Positions 7,813 to 14,005 of a stretch of DNA of 19,654 nt are shown in pieces; the first letter of the stretch is position 1; each line of letters begins with the position of its first letter. Made by a program: the position numbers and the translations under genes. The notes beneath the pieces are model-generated. The model was not told where the DNA came from, made no database searches, and saw nothing but the letters and a program-made list of their open reading frames with translations. The stretch spans positions 1 through 19,654 of the forward strand of contig JAQAZZ010000148.1 in the NCBI GenBank assembly GCA_032127075.1, read 5' to 3'. This stretch comes from GCA-2699445 sp032127075. Lineage in GTDB: Bacteria; Actinomycetota; Actinomycetes; S36-B12; GCA-2699445.

Positions 7813-8786
7813 CGCGGTCCTTGCTGCACTATGGATTCGGCCAGTTCGTAGACTCCGCCGAGATCGACCCCGTCCAGCAGGGGAAGATCGATCCGCGGAA
7901 CGTCGATGGCTTCCAACCGTTCTCGCTCCCGCCGCTGCAGGCGCACCCTGACAGCATGATCGGCCGCCTCGCGCGCGAGCGCACCCACCAGTTCGGGGGT
8001 GGGGGGTGTGACGCCCGCGGTCAGCAGGCCGGAGTGGATCTCGGCCGGCGCAACGGGCTCGGTTGCCGTCAGTGCCTCTTCGGGCAGTTCTTCCGGGTGC
8101 TGCATGTTGATGAACACCGAGCCCACGGGCAGCCCTGCTTGGCGCAGCTCCGTGATCCCGTCCAGCGTTTCCTGCACCGGCATCTCCTCCAGCAGCGTGA
8201 CCAGGTGAACGGCGGTCTCGGGGCTACGGATGACCCGCATCACCGAATCCGCCTGGTTCTTGATCGGGCCGACGCGTGTCAAGGAACCCACTTCCGTGTT
8301 CACGTTGAGGAAGCGGGTGATCCGCCCTGTCGGCGGTGCATCCATGACCACCGTGTCCCACACGTACCTGCCGCCTTCCCGGCGGCGCACCGATTCCCCG
8401 GTCTTGCCGGTGACGAGAACGTCGCGCAGCCCCGGAGCGATGGTGGTGGCGAAGTCGATCGCGCCCATCTTGCGCAGCGCGGTGCTGGCCCGCTTGATGT
8501 TGTAGAACATGCGCAGGTAGTCCACCACCGCCTCTTCCGGATCAATCGCCTGCGCGATCACCTCCCCGTGCCGGGGCGCCACTGCCACACGCGTCTCGGT
8601 GTACGGCAGCGGCGGCACGTCGAACAGTTGCGCAATACCCTGCCGGCCTTCGACCTCCACCAGCAGCACCCGGTGCCCCCCGGTCGCCAGCGCCAATGCC
8701 AGCGCAGAGGCGACGGTCGTCTTGCCGGTTCCGCCTTTGCCGGTGACCACGTGCAATCGGATTCCCGGCCACAGGTCACACGCCAC
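7809..8786 (-). CDS. ArsA/Get3-like ATPase, first subunit (Rv3679-like)
   Basis: A 325-residue P-loop ATPase of the ArsA/Get3 type with a canonical deviant Walker A, GKGGTGKTT (16-24), including signature lysine K17. LLVEVEGRQGIAQLF and VVMDAPPTGRITRFLNV are the expected switch regions. It is the first gene of a two-gene operon and is coupled to the next ATPase gene by an ATGA overlap. The start is GTG 8786 without a ribosome binding site: TAGGCT lies six bases upstream, a textbook leaderless arrangement. It diverges from the DUF4177 operon with 135 bp between starts. The substrate or client is unknown; membrane-protein targeting and anion transport are both only family-level guesses. Confidence 0.87.
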   Translation of the reverse strand: MACDLWPGIRLHVVTGKGGTGKTTVASALALALATGGHRVLLVEVEGRQGIAQLFDVPPLPYTETRVAVAPRHGEVIAQAIDPEEAVVDYLRMFYNIKRASTALRKMGAIDFATTIAPGLRDVLVTGKTGESVRRREGGRYVWDTVVMDAPPTGRITRFLNVNTEVGSLTRVGPIKNQADSVMRVIRSPETAVHLVTLLEEMPVQETLDGITELRQAGLPVGSVFINMQHPEELPEEALTATEPVAPAEIHSGLLTAGVTPPTPELVGALAREAADHAVRVRLQRRERERLEAIDVPRIDLPLLDGVDLGGVYELAESIVQQGPR

Positions 8787-8792
8787 GATCTG

Positions 8793-8798
8793 AGCCTA
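8793..8798 (-). promoter_or_regulatory. -10 box of a leaderless ATPase-operon mRNA
   Basis: Minus-strand TAGGCT, then CAGATC, then the GTG at 8786. The six-base gap puts the transcription start at or next to the start codon. No -35 match to TTGACA is seen. Confidence 0.55.
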
Positions 8799-8909
8799 GC
8801 CTCCCCACCCACGCTGGTCCGGCCGAAACCCACTGACGATGGTGCAACGGGCAGCGCCCTTGTGCGGGACTGCGACAGCCACCGCTTCGCCCGCCGCGGG
8901 TTGGCGGTC

Positions 8910-8915
8910 TAGTGT
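8910..8915 (+). promoter_or_regulatory. -10 box of a leaderless DUF4177-operon mRNA
   Basis: TAGTGT, six bases (CGTTGC), then ATG 8922. There is no Shine-Dalgarno sequence. This is the likely promoter for the four-gene operon that follows. Confidence 0.55.
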
Positions 8916-8921
8916 CGTTGC

Positions 8922-9077
8922 ATGACCACATGGGAATACGCGACCGCTCCGGTCCTCATCCACGCAACCAAGCAGATCCTCGACAACTGGGGAGACGACG
9001 GTTGGGAGCTCGTGCAGATCGTGCCGGGGCCGAACCCGGAGAACGTCGTCGCCTACTTCAAGCGGCCCAAGCCGTGA
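8922..9077 (+). CDS. Small DUF4177-like protein (51 aa)
   Basis: ATG 8922 to TGA 9075-9077 encodes 51 residues beginning MTTWEYATAPVLIHATKQIL, then a GDDGWELVQIVPGPN core and ending AYFKRPKP. The WEY start, central GWELV and final YFKRP are hallmarks of DUF4177-type small proteins, and a homologue (Rv3678A) precedes the RidA-like gene in M. tuberculosis. Its function is unknown. Evidence that it is real: a leaderless -10 at the right spacing, coding-type GC bias at third positions, and a GTGA overlap with the next gene. It leads the operon DUF4177 - RidA - NUDIX - MBL. Confidence 0.88.
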   Translation: MTTWEYATAPVLIHATKQILDNWGDDGWELVQIVPGPNPENVVAYFKRPKP

Positions 9078-9553
9078 GTGAGGTGGCCACGAGGTTGGCG
9101 CAGCTGGGCTTGGAACTGCCGGCCCCGCCCGTCGCCCTCGCGGCCTACCGGCCCGCCGTCGAGTGCGACGGATGGGTGTACACAGCCGGTCAACTGCCCC
9201 TGCGCGACGGCAACCTGCAGGCCGTCGGTCTCGTGGGCGCCGATATCGACGTGGCACAAGCAGCCGAGGCCGCTCGGCTCGCCGCGCTCAACGGGGTGGC
9301 TGCGATCGCGGCCGTCATCGGAGATCTCGACCGGGTTCGGCAGATTGTCAAGGTCACCGGGTTCGTGGCCAGCGCCCCGGGATTCACCGACCAGCCGGCC
9401 GTGGTCAACGGCGCGAGCATCCTGTTGGGGGAGCTCTTCGGCGACAGCGGGGTGCATGCTCGGTCCGCTGTGGGGGTGGCCGCCCTACCCTTGAATGCCT
9501 CGGTGGAAGTCGAGATCGTGGCGCGCACCGGAGGTGCGGGTGGCGGAGCCTGA
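9074..9553 (+). CDS. RidA/YjgF-family protein
   Basis: A 159-residue member of the RidA (YjgF/YER057c/UK114) family; archetypes hydrolyse reactive enamine/imine intermediates released by PLP enzymes. GWVYTAGQLPLRDG (33-46) and the C-terminal block HARSAVGVAALPLNASVEVE with R130, equivalent to the substrate-binding arginine of RidA, are present. The protein is longer than the roughly 130-residue archetype and resembles the Rv3678c type, so true deaminase activity is likely but not certain. The GTG start (9074-9076) overlaps the TGA of the DUF4177 gene. The longer frame reaching back to 8912 lies on top of that gene and is not the start. Confidence 0.88.
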   Translation: MSEVATRLAQLGLELPAPPVALAAYRPAVECDGWVYTAGQLPLRDGNLQAVGLVGADIDVAQAAEAARLAALNGVAAIAAVIGDLDRVRQIVKVTGFVASAPGFTDQPAVVNGASILLGELFGDSGVHARSAVGVAALPLNASVEVEIVARTGGAGGGA

Positions 9554-10370
9554 GCGACCCAGCATGACCCTGCCCGCCGAGCTCCACCGTCGGGCCGAGG
9601 CGATGCTGGCGGACGGCGGCGCGTGGGACGTGCCACCGCCCCGCGACGCTGCGACGGTGGCGCTGATCCGTTCGAGAGCCGGCGGGATCGAAGTGCTCCT
9701 CCAGCGCCGGCCGGGGTCGATGGCTTTCGCCGCCGGGATGCATGTGTTCCCCGGTGGCAGGGTAGAACCCGCCGACGCCGACGGGACGGTGCCCTGGCGC
9801 GGCCCGGCCGACTATGAACCGTTCCCCATCCCCGTCGGGGCGGGAGCCACCGCCCGATTCCGGGCATTGACCGTGGCCGGGGTGCGCGAGACGTGGGAAG
9901 AGGCCGGGGTGGCCCTCATCTCGGGTGCAGGCGCCACACCAGCAGACCGGCATGCGGAGTTTCCGGCATGGCTGGCTGAACAGGGTCTGGCCGTCGCCGG
10001 CGACGCGCTCTTGCCCTGGGTCCACTGGATCACACCCGAGGTGGAGGCGAAGCGCTTCGACACCCGATTCCTGGTCGCCGAACTCCCCGAAGGTGCGGAG
10101 GTGACCGACTACGGCGTCGAGACCGACAGATCATTCTGGATCACGCCAGGTGGTGCCATGGACCGGTATCGGCGCGGCGAGCTTTCGATGCTGCCCCCCA
10201 CCGTGGACGCTCTCGAGCAGCTGGCGGATTTCGACGAGCCGGGTGCGGTGATGGTGGCTGCGCGCCGCCGCCGACCCCGGCCCCTGCTGCCCCGGCCCTA
10301 CCGATCTCGCGGCGGGGCTGTCGGCTGGCGGATTGTGGATGCCTACAGCGGTGAGGTGCTCCGGCGATGA
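9540..10370 (+). CDS. NUDIX hydrolase with split NUDIX box
   Basis: A 276-residue NUDIX-fold hydrolase; members cleave nucleoside diphosphates linked to other groups, with Mg2+ or Mn2+. The box is divided: GG(72-73)RVEP and R116-E117-T-W-E120-E121-A-G123 are separated by 42 residues instead of 13, as in NUDT19-like members that carry an insertion. Start chosen: GTG 9540 with GGAGG at 9530-9534 five bases upstream; it overlaps the RidA end by 14 bp. ATG 9564 is the alternative. The stop overlaps the next ATG (ATGA). The substrate is not predictable from sequence; a CoA-type or nucleotide-sugar substrate is possible. Confidence 0.87.
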   Translation: MAEPERPSMTLPAELHRRAEAMLADGGAWDVPPPRDAATVALIRSRAGGIEVLLQRRPGSMAFAAGMHVFPGGRVEPADADGTVPWRGPADYEPFPIPVGAGATARFRALTVAGVRETWEEAGVALISGAGATPADRHAEFPAWLAEQGLAVAGDALLPWVHWITPEVEAKRFDTRFLVAELPEGAEVTDYGVETDRSFWITPGGAMDRYRRGELSMLPPTVDALEQLADFDEPGAVMVAARRRRPRPLLPRPYRSRGGAVGWRIVDAYSGEVLRR

Positions 10371-11203
10371 GCGGGGCCCCCACCACCATCGGCTCCCGGG
10401 AACCCTGGTCCGGGGGCACCGTCACAGCCGAGGCGGAATGTGTCTTGGCGCCCAATCCGTCGCCCATGACCCTGGACGGCACGAATACATGGGTATTGGG
10501 TTCGTCGTCGGGTCCCGCGGCGATCGTGGACCCGGGACCGGCCGATGCCGATCACCTCGCCGCGGTGATCAGATGTGTGGCTGATGCCGACATGCGGCCC
10601 ACGGTTGTGCTGCTCACGCATGGCCACGCGGATCACTCCCAGGGGGCGGCCATGTTCGCCGCCGAGTTCAGGGTTCCGGTGCGGGCGTTGGACCCCATAC
10701 ACCGGCTGGGAGACGAGGGGCTCGCGGGCGGTGACGTCGTCACGGTCGGGGATCTGGCTATCGAGGTGATCGCCACGCCGGGCCACAGCTCCGACTCGCT
10801 GAGTTTCGTCCTGCCGACTTCCGGGGCCGTGCTCACCGGCGACACGCTTCTCGGCCGCGGCACGACGGTCGTCGCCTGGCCGGACGGTTCCCTTTCCGAC
10901 TACATCACGTCGCTGCGCCGGCTGCAGGAGCTGGCGGATTCTCGCCCGCTATCGATGGTGCTTCCGGGGCATGGACCCGCGCTGGCGGACCCGGCAGGAC
11001 TGCTCCACGACTACATCGCCCATCGCAACGAACGGTTGGACCAGGTGCGCCGTGCGATCGCCGCGGGTGCATCGTCGGTGGCCGACATCGTCGAGATGGT
11101 CTACGAGCCGCTGCCCGAGGGGGTGCGCCGGGCGGCGCTGGCCTCCGCGGCCGCGCAATGGGAATACCTGCGCGCCGCGAACGAGGCTCCCGCGCCTCGC
11201 TGA
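10367..11203 (+). CDS. Metallo-beta-lactamase-fold hydrolase (Rv3677c/LACTB2-like)
   Basis: A 278-residue MBL-fold protein with all zinc ligands: H85-x-H87-x-D89-H90 (THGHADHS), H140 (TPGHSSDS), D159 (LTGDTLL) and H202 (LPGHGP). After the MBL core, residues from about 215 form a helical C-terminal segment as in LACTB2/glyoxalase-like members. Nuclease or thioester/glyoxalase hydrolase activity are family possibilities. It is the last gene of the DUF4177 operon, joined to the NUDIX gene by an ATGA overlap. Its stop is only six bases from the convergent crp stop. Start ATG 10367. Confidence 0.9.
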   Translation: MSGAPTTIGSREPWSGGTVTAEAECVLAPNPSPMTLDGTNTWVLGSSSGPAAIVDPGPADADHLAAVIRCVADADMRPTVVLLTHGHADHSQGAAMFAAEFRVPVRALDPIHRLGDEGLAGGDVVTVGDLAIEVIATPGHSSDSLSFVLPTSGAVLTGDTLLGRGTTVVAWPDGSLSDYITSLRRLQELADSRPLSMVLPGHGPALADPAGLLHDYIAHRNERLDQVRRAIAAGASSVADIVEMVYEPLPEGVRRAALASAAAQWEYLRAANEAPAPR

Positions 11204-11209
11204 TCCGGG

Positions 11210-11884
11210 CTACTTGGCGCGCCGCCGCAGCCGCTCGACATCGATCAGGATGACCGACCGGGATTCCAGCCGGATCCACCCGCGCGAGGCGAAATCGGCC
11301 AGGGCCTTGTTCACGGTCTCCCGCGAGGCGCCCACAAGCTGCGCCAACTCTTCCTGGGTCATGTCATGGGTGACGCTGATTCCACCCTCCACCGGCACAC
11401 CGAAGCGCTCTCCCAGGTCGATCATGGCCTTGGCCACCCTGCCCGGCACATCCGAGAAGACCAGATCCGACATCGCCTCATTGGTACGGCGGAGCCGCCG
11501 GGCCAAGGCGGTCAGCAGGGCCTCGGCTACTTCAGGACGGCCGGACAGCCACGGGCGCAGGGCATCGTGGCCCACCTCACGGGCTACGACATCGGTCAAC
11601 GCCGTGGCCGTCGCCGCTCGCGGGCCGGGGTCGAACAGCGACAATTCCCCAATCATCTCTCCGGGTCCGATCACTGCCAGCAGCGCATCACGGCCGTCGG
11701 CGGAGGCCGTGCCGAGTTTGATCTTGCCTTCCTCGACGACGTAGAGGCGGTCGCCGGGATCGCCCTCCCGGAACAGCACTCCACCCTTGGGGATCCGTAC
11801 CAGATTGGTGGCCGCCCGCAGCGCGGCAGCCGCCTCGGGATCCAATGCGGTAAAGAGCGGCGCCTGCATCAGGACGTCGTCCAC
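11210..11884 (-). CDS. crp: Crp/Fnr-family cAMP-responsive regulator (Crp/GlxR-like)
   Basis: A 224-residue regulator: cyclic-nucleotide-binding domain (about 1-115) with GELSLFDPGPR (E80 and R89, the cAMP phosphate/ribose contacts), a long dimer helix, then a winged helix-turn-helix (TQEELAQLVGASRETVNKA, 176-194). It is close to M. tuberculosis Rv3676 and Streptomyces Crp across its length. Start chosen: GTG 11884 (VDDVLMQ), five bases after GGAGG (11894-11890). The frame reaches a TTG at 11896, but that codon lies in the ribosome binding site. It diverges from nth with 116 bp between start codons, and a candidate Crp site lies in this spacer. Likely autoregulated. Confidence 0.95.
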   Translation of the reverse strand: MDDVLMQAPLFTALDPEAAAALRAATNLVRIPKGGVLFREGDPGDRLYVVEEGKIKLGTASADGRDALLAVIGPGEMIGELSLFDPGPRAATATALTDVVAREVGHDALRPWLSGRPEVAEALLTALARRLRRTNEAMSDLVFSDVPGRVAKAMIDLGERFGVPVEGGISVTHDMTQEELAQLVGASRETVNKALADFASRGWIRLESRSVILIDVERLRRRAK

Positions 11885-11915
11885 CAAAGCCTCCAAATAG
11901 TCAGACCATGATCAG

Positions 11916-11931
11916 TGTGACGCAAAGCACG
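11916..11931. promoter_or_regulatory. Candidate Crp autoregulatory site
   Basis: TGTGA-CGCAAA-GCACG has a perfect left half and a weaker right half relative to TGTGA-N6-TCACA. It lies about 32 bases upstream of the crp start codon. A possible crp promoter, TTGCGT-N17-GACTAT on the minus strand, overlaps it. The placement would suit autorepression. Confidence 0.45.
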
Positions 11932-11988
11932 CTCTGATACGACTCCGAACCGGCACTAGGTGACCGTGTGGCCCCCATGGGTGTCGCC

Positions 11989-11994
11989 TATCGT
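11989..11994 (+). promoter_or_regulatory. -10 box of a leaderless nth mRNA
   Basis: TATCGT, six bases (TGCCGT), then the GTG at 12001. There is no Shine-Dalgarno sequence. The element supports GTG 12001 as the nth start rather than the frame's earlier GTG at 11968. Confidence 0.6.
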
Positions 11995-12000
11995 TGCCGT

Positions 12001-12726
12001 GTGACCCAGCCAGCCGGTGCGGACCCCACCCCTACCGGGGAGAGCCGCTTGGCGCTGGTCCGTCGGGCCCGCCGGATCCTGCGCGTCCTGGAGCAGACAT
12101 ACCCCCAAGCCCGGTGCGAGTTGGATTTCGCCGACCCGTTCCAGCTGCTCTGCGCCACGGTGCTGTCCGCCCAGTGCACCGACGTGCGGGTCAATGCCGT
12201 GACTCCGGGGCTGTTCGCCCGCTATCCCGACGCCGGTGCACTCGCGGGCGCCGACCGGGAGGAGCTGGAAGAGATCATCCGGTCAACGGGGTTCTTCCGG
12301 GCCAAGGCCAACAGCCTCAGGGGGATCGCGCAGGCCCTCACCACCGACTATGGCGGCGAGGTCCCCGCCCGCCTGGACCGGTTGACCGCCTTGCCCGGGG
12401 TGGGGCGCAAGACCGCCAACGTAGTCCTCGGCAACGCCTTCGATGTCCCCGGGATCACAGTCGACACCCACGTCGGGCGGCTCTCGCGGCGCATGGGCTT
12501 CACCGGCCATGACGACCCGGTGAAGGTGGAGCAGGACCTGATGGACCTGTTCCCGCGCAAGAGCTGGACACAGATGTCGCACGTGTTCATCTGGCACGGT
12601 CGACGCCGCTGCCATTCGAGGCGGCCGGCATGCGGCGCCTGTCCGGTCGCCCGATGGTGCCCTGCTGCCGGTGAAGGTCCGCTGGATCCATTGGAGGCGG
12701 CCAAACTGGTGCGTGATGCCGCATGA
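12001..12726 (+). CDS. nth: Endonuclease III (DNA glycosylase/AP lyase)
   Basis: Removes oxidised pyrimidines and nicks the abasic site in base excision repair. The 241-residue product has LSAQCTDVRVN (55-65), the helix-hairpin-helix LPGVGRKTANVV with catalytic K137, catalytic D155 in VDTHVGRLSRR, and the [4Fe-4S] ligands C204-x6-C211-x2-C214-x5-C220. The start is GTG 12001, set by a leaderless-type -10 six bases upstream and by the family N-terminus (ARRILRVLEQTYPQA). It is the first gene of nth - TlpA-like - NUDIX; its TGA overlaps the next ATG (ATGA, 12723-12726). Confidence 0.95.
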   Translation: MTQPAGADPTPTGESRLALVRRARRILRVLEQTYPQARCELDFADPFQLLCATVLSAQCTDVRVNAVTPGLFARYPDAGALAGADREELEEIIRSTGFFRAKANSLRGIAQALTTDYGGEVPARLDRLTALPGVGRKTANVVLGNAFDVPGITVDTHVGRLSRRMGFTGHDDPVKVEQDLMDLFPRKSWTQMSHVFIWHGRRRCHSRRPACGACPVARWCPAAGEGPLDPLEAAKLVRDAA

Positions 12727-13331
12727 TCCCGCCGGTCAGATCACTGGTGCGCGCCGCTGTCGCGGGTGCCGCGGCGGCGGTGCTGCTGACGGGCTGCACG
12801 GGCAGCAACGGCAGCGACGTGTCCGGCGCGGCCGGGACCGCTGTGCCGCCGGAGCCGGGCGCCGCTACCCCGGCGGAGGCCATCGCGGTGGGCTCCGCAC
12901 CGGAGTGCACCGGATTCCCACCGGCGGGAGACCGCGGCCTGGCGTGCCTCGGCCCGGGCGACGACGTCGACCTGGCGACGCTGCCCGGACCCATCCTGGT
13001 GTCGGCGTGGGCATCGTGGTGCACACCATGCCGGGAGGAACTGCCGGTCCTGCAGCAGTGGCACGCGGCTGGCGGACCGGTACTGGGCCTCGATGTCGCC
13101 GATACGCCGGAGGCCGCCGCCGCGTTGCTCGCGGAGCTGGACATCACCTTCCCGTCGGTGCAGGACACCGAGTCGCGCACGCGGGTCGACCTCGGCTGGG
13201 TGGGTCCGCCGCTGAACGTGATCATCATCGACGGCGTGGTCGTCTATCGTTTCGATCGACCCGTGACGTCTGTGCGCCAGATTGAGCGGGCCTTCAAACA
13301 GGCGACGGGAAGAGCGCCCGATGTCGGCTGA
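12723..13331 (+). CDS. TlpA/thioredoxin-like lipoprotein
   Basis: A 202-residue predicted lipoprotein. A signal peptide with lipobox LLTGC (lipidated C25) is followed by a low-complexity Gly/Ala/Pro linker and, from about residue 60, a thioredoxin-like domain with active site WASWC100-T-P-C103. It probably acts outside the membrane as a thiol-disulfide reductase, for example for cytochrome maturation or envelope proteins. An additional cysteine pair (C62, C75) precedes the domain. Coupled to nth by an ATGA overlap, with the next NUDIX gene starting inside its last 11 bases. It matches the position of Rv3673c in M. tuberculosis. Confidence 0.9.
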   Translation: MIPPVRSLVRAAVAGAAAAVLLTGCTGSNGSDVSGAAGTAVPPEPGAATPAEAIAVGSAPECTGFPPAGDRGLACLGPGDDVDLATLPGPILVSAWASWCTPCREELPVLQQWHAAGGPVLGLDVADTPEAAAALLAELDITFPSVQDTESRTRVDLGWVGPPLNVIIIDGVVVYRFDRPVTSVRQIERAFKQATGRAPDVG

Positions 13332-13986
13332 CGCGTGGATCGATGAGTCAGCCCTCCCGCTGCTGCCACGGTGGCTCACCGACGTCGTGGCAGCCGTGCA
13401 ACGGATCCGCGGCGAGGATCTGAGCCTGTTCCTGCCGCCGGACGAGGGGGGCCGCCCGGGTGCGGTGCTCATGTTGTTCGGGGAGGGCGACAGCGGGCCC
13501 GATGTGCTGATCATCGAGCGTGCCGCAACGATGCGCTCGCACGCGGGGCAGCCGGCCTTCCCGGGGGGTGCGGTCGATGAGGGAGATGAGGACGCGGTGG
13601 GCGCTGCTCTGCGCGAGGCCCAGGAAGAGACTGGCCTCGACCCCGCGGGAGTGACCGTCTTCGGTGCCCTGCCCGACCTCTGGCTGCCACCCTCGGGTTT
13701 TGTGGTGACCCCGGTGCTCGGCTGGTGGTCCCGGCCATCCCCCGTTCGGGCCGCCGATCCCGCAGAGGTGGCCGCAGTGCACCGGGTACCTGTCGAATCC
13801 CTGCTGGACCCGGGCAACCGGGTCGAGGTGACCCACCCGACCGGATACATCGGCCCCGGCTTCAACACCCACGGCATGCTCATCTGGGGCTTCACGGGCG
13901 GGCTGCTGTCGCGGCTGTTCGACGCCGCCGGGTGGACGCGGCCATGGCAACCGGCGCCGCGCGTCGACATCACCCCCCTGCTGTAG
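13321..13986 (+). CDS. NUDIX hydrolase, CoA-pyrophosphatase type (NudL/NUDT7-like)
   Basis: A 221-residue NUDIX protein. It carries the extra CoA-pyrophosphatase signature LLTxR(SA)x3Rx3Gx3FPGG, seen here as RAATMRSHAGQPAFPGG, directly followed by a box of the E. coli NudL kind (FPGGAVDEGD, then REAQEETGL). Such enzymes split CoA or acyl-CoA to 4'-phosphopantetheine and 3',5'-ADP with Mg2+/Mn2+. Start ATG 13321 lies within the end of the TlpA-like gene (11-bp overlap) behind GGGAAGAG. In M. tuberculosis marP follows at this point; here the next gene is the convergent hydrolase 19 bp away, so marP is absent. Confidence 0.9.
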   Translation: MSADAWIDESALPLLPRWLTDVVAAVQRIRGEDLSLFLPPDEGGRPGAVLMLFGEGDSGPDVLIIERAATMRSHAGQPAFPGGAVDEGDEDAVGAALREAQEETGLDPAGVTVFGALPDLWLPPSGFVVTPVLGWWSRPSPVRAADPAEVAAVHRVPVESLLDPGNRVEVTHPTGYIGPGFNTHGMLIWGFTGGLLSRLFDAAGWTRPWQPAPRVDITPLL

Positions 13987-14005
13987 CCCACCCCGCTGCT
14001 GCAGC

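Noticed and set aside
6655..8786. Arsenic resistance operon suggested by two ArsA-like ATPases.
   Set aside because: There is no arsB, arsC, arsD or arsR nearby; the pair belongs to the conserved actinobacterial Rv3679/Rv3680-type locus.
7758..8912. 384-codon plus-strand frame antisense to the first ArsA-like gene.
   Set aside because: Antisense shadow of a gene with a clear P-loop ATPase sequence.
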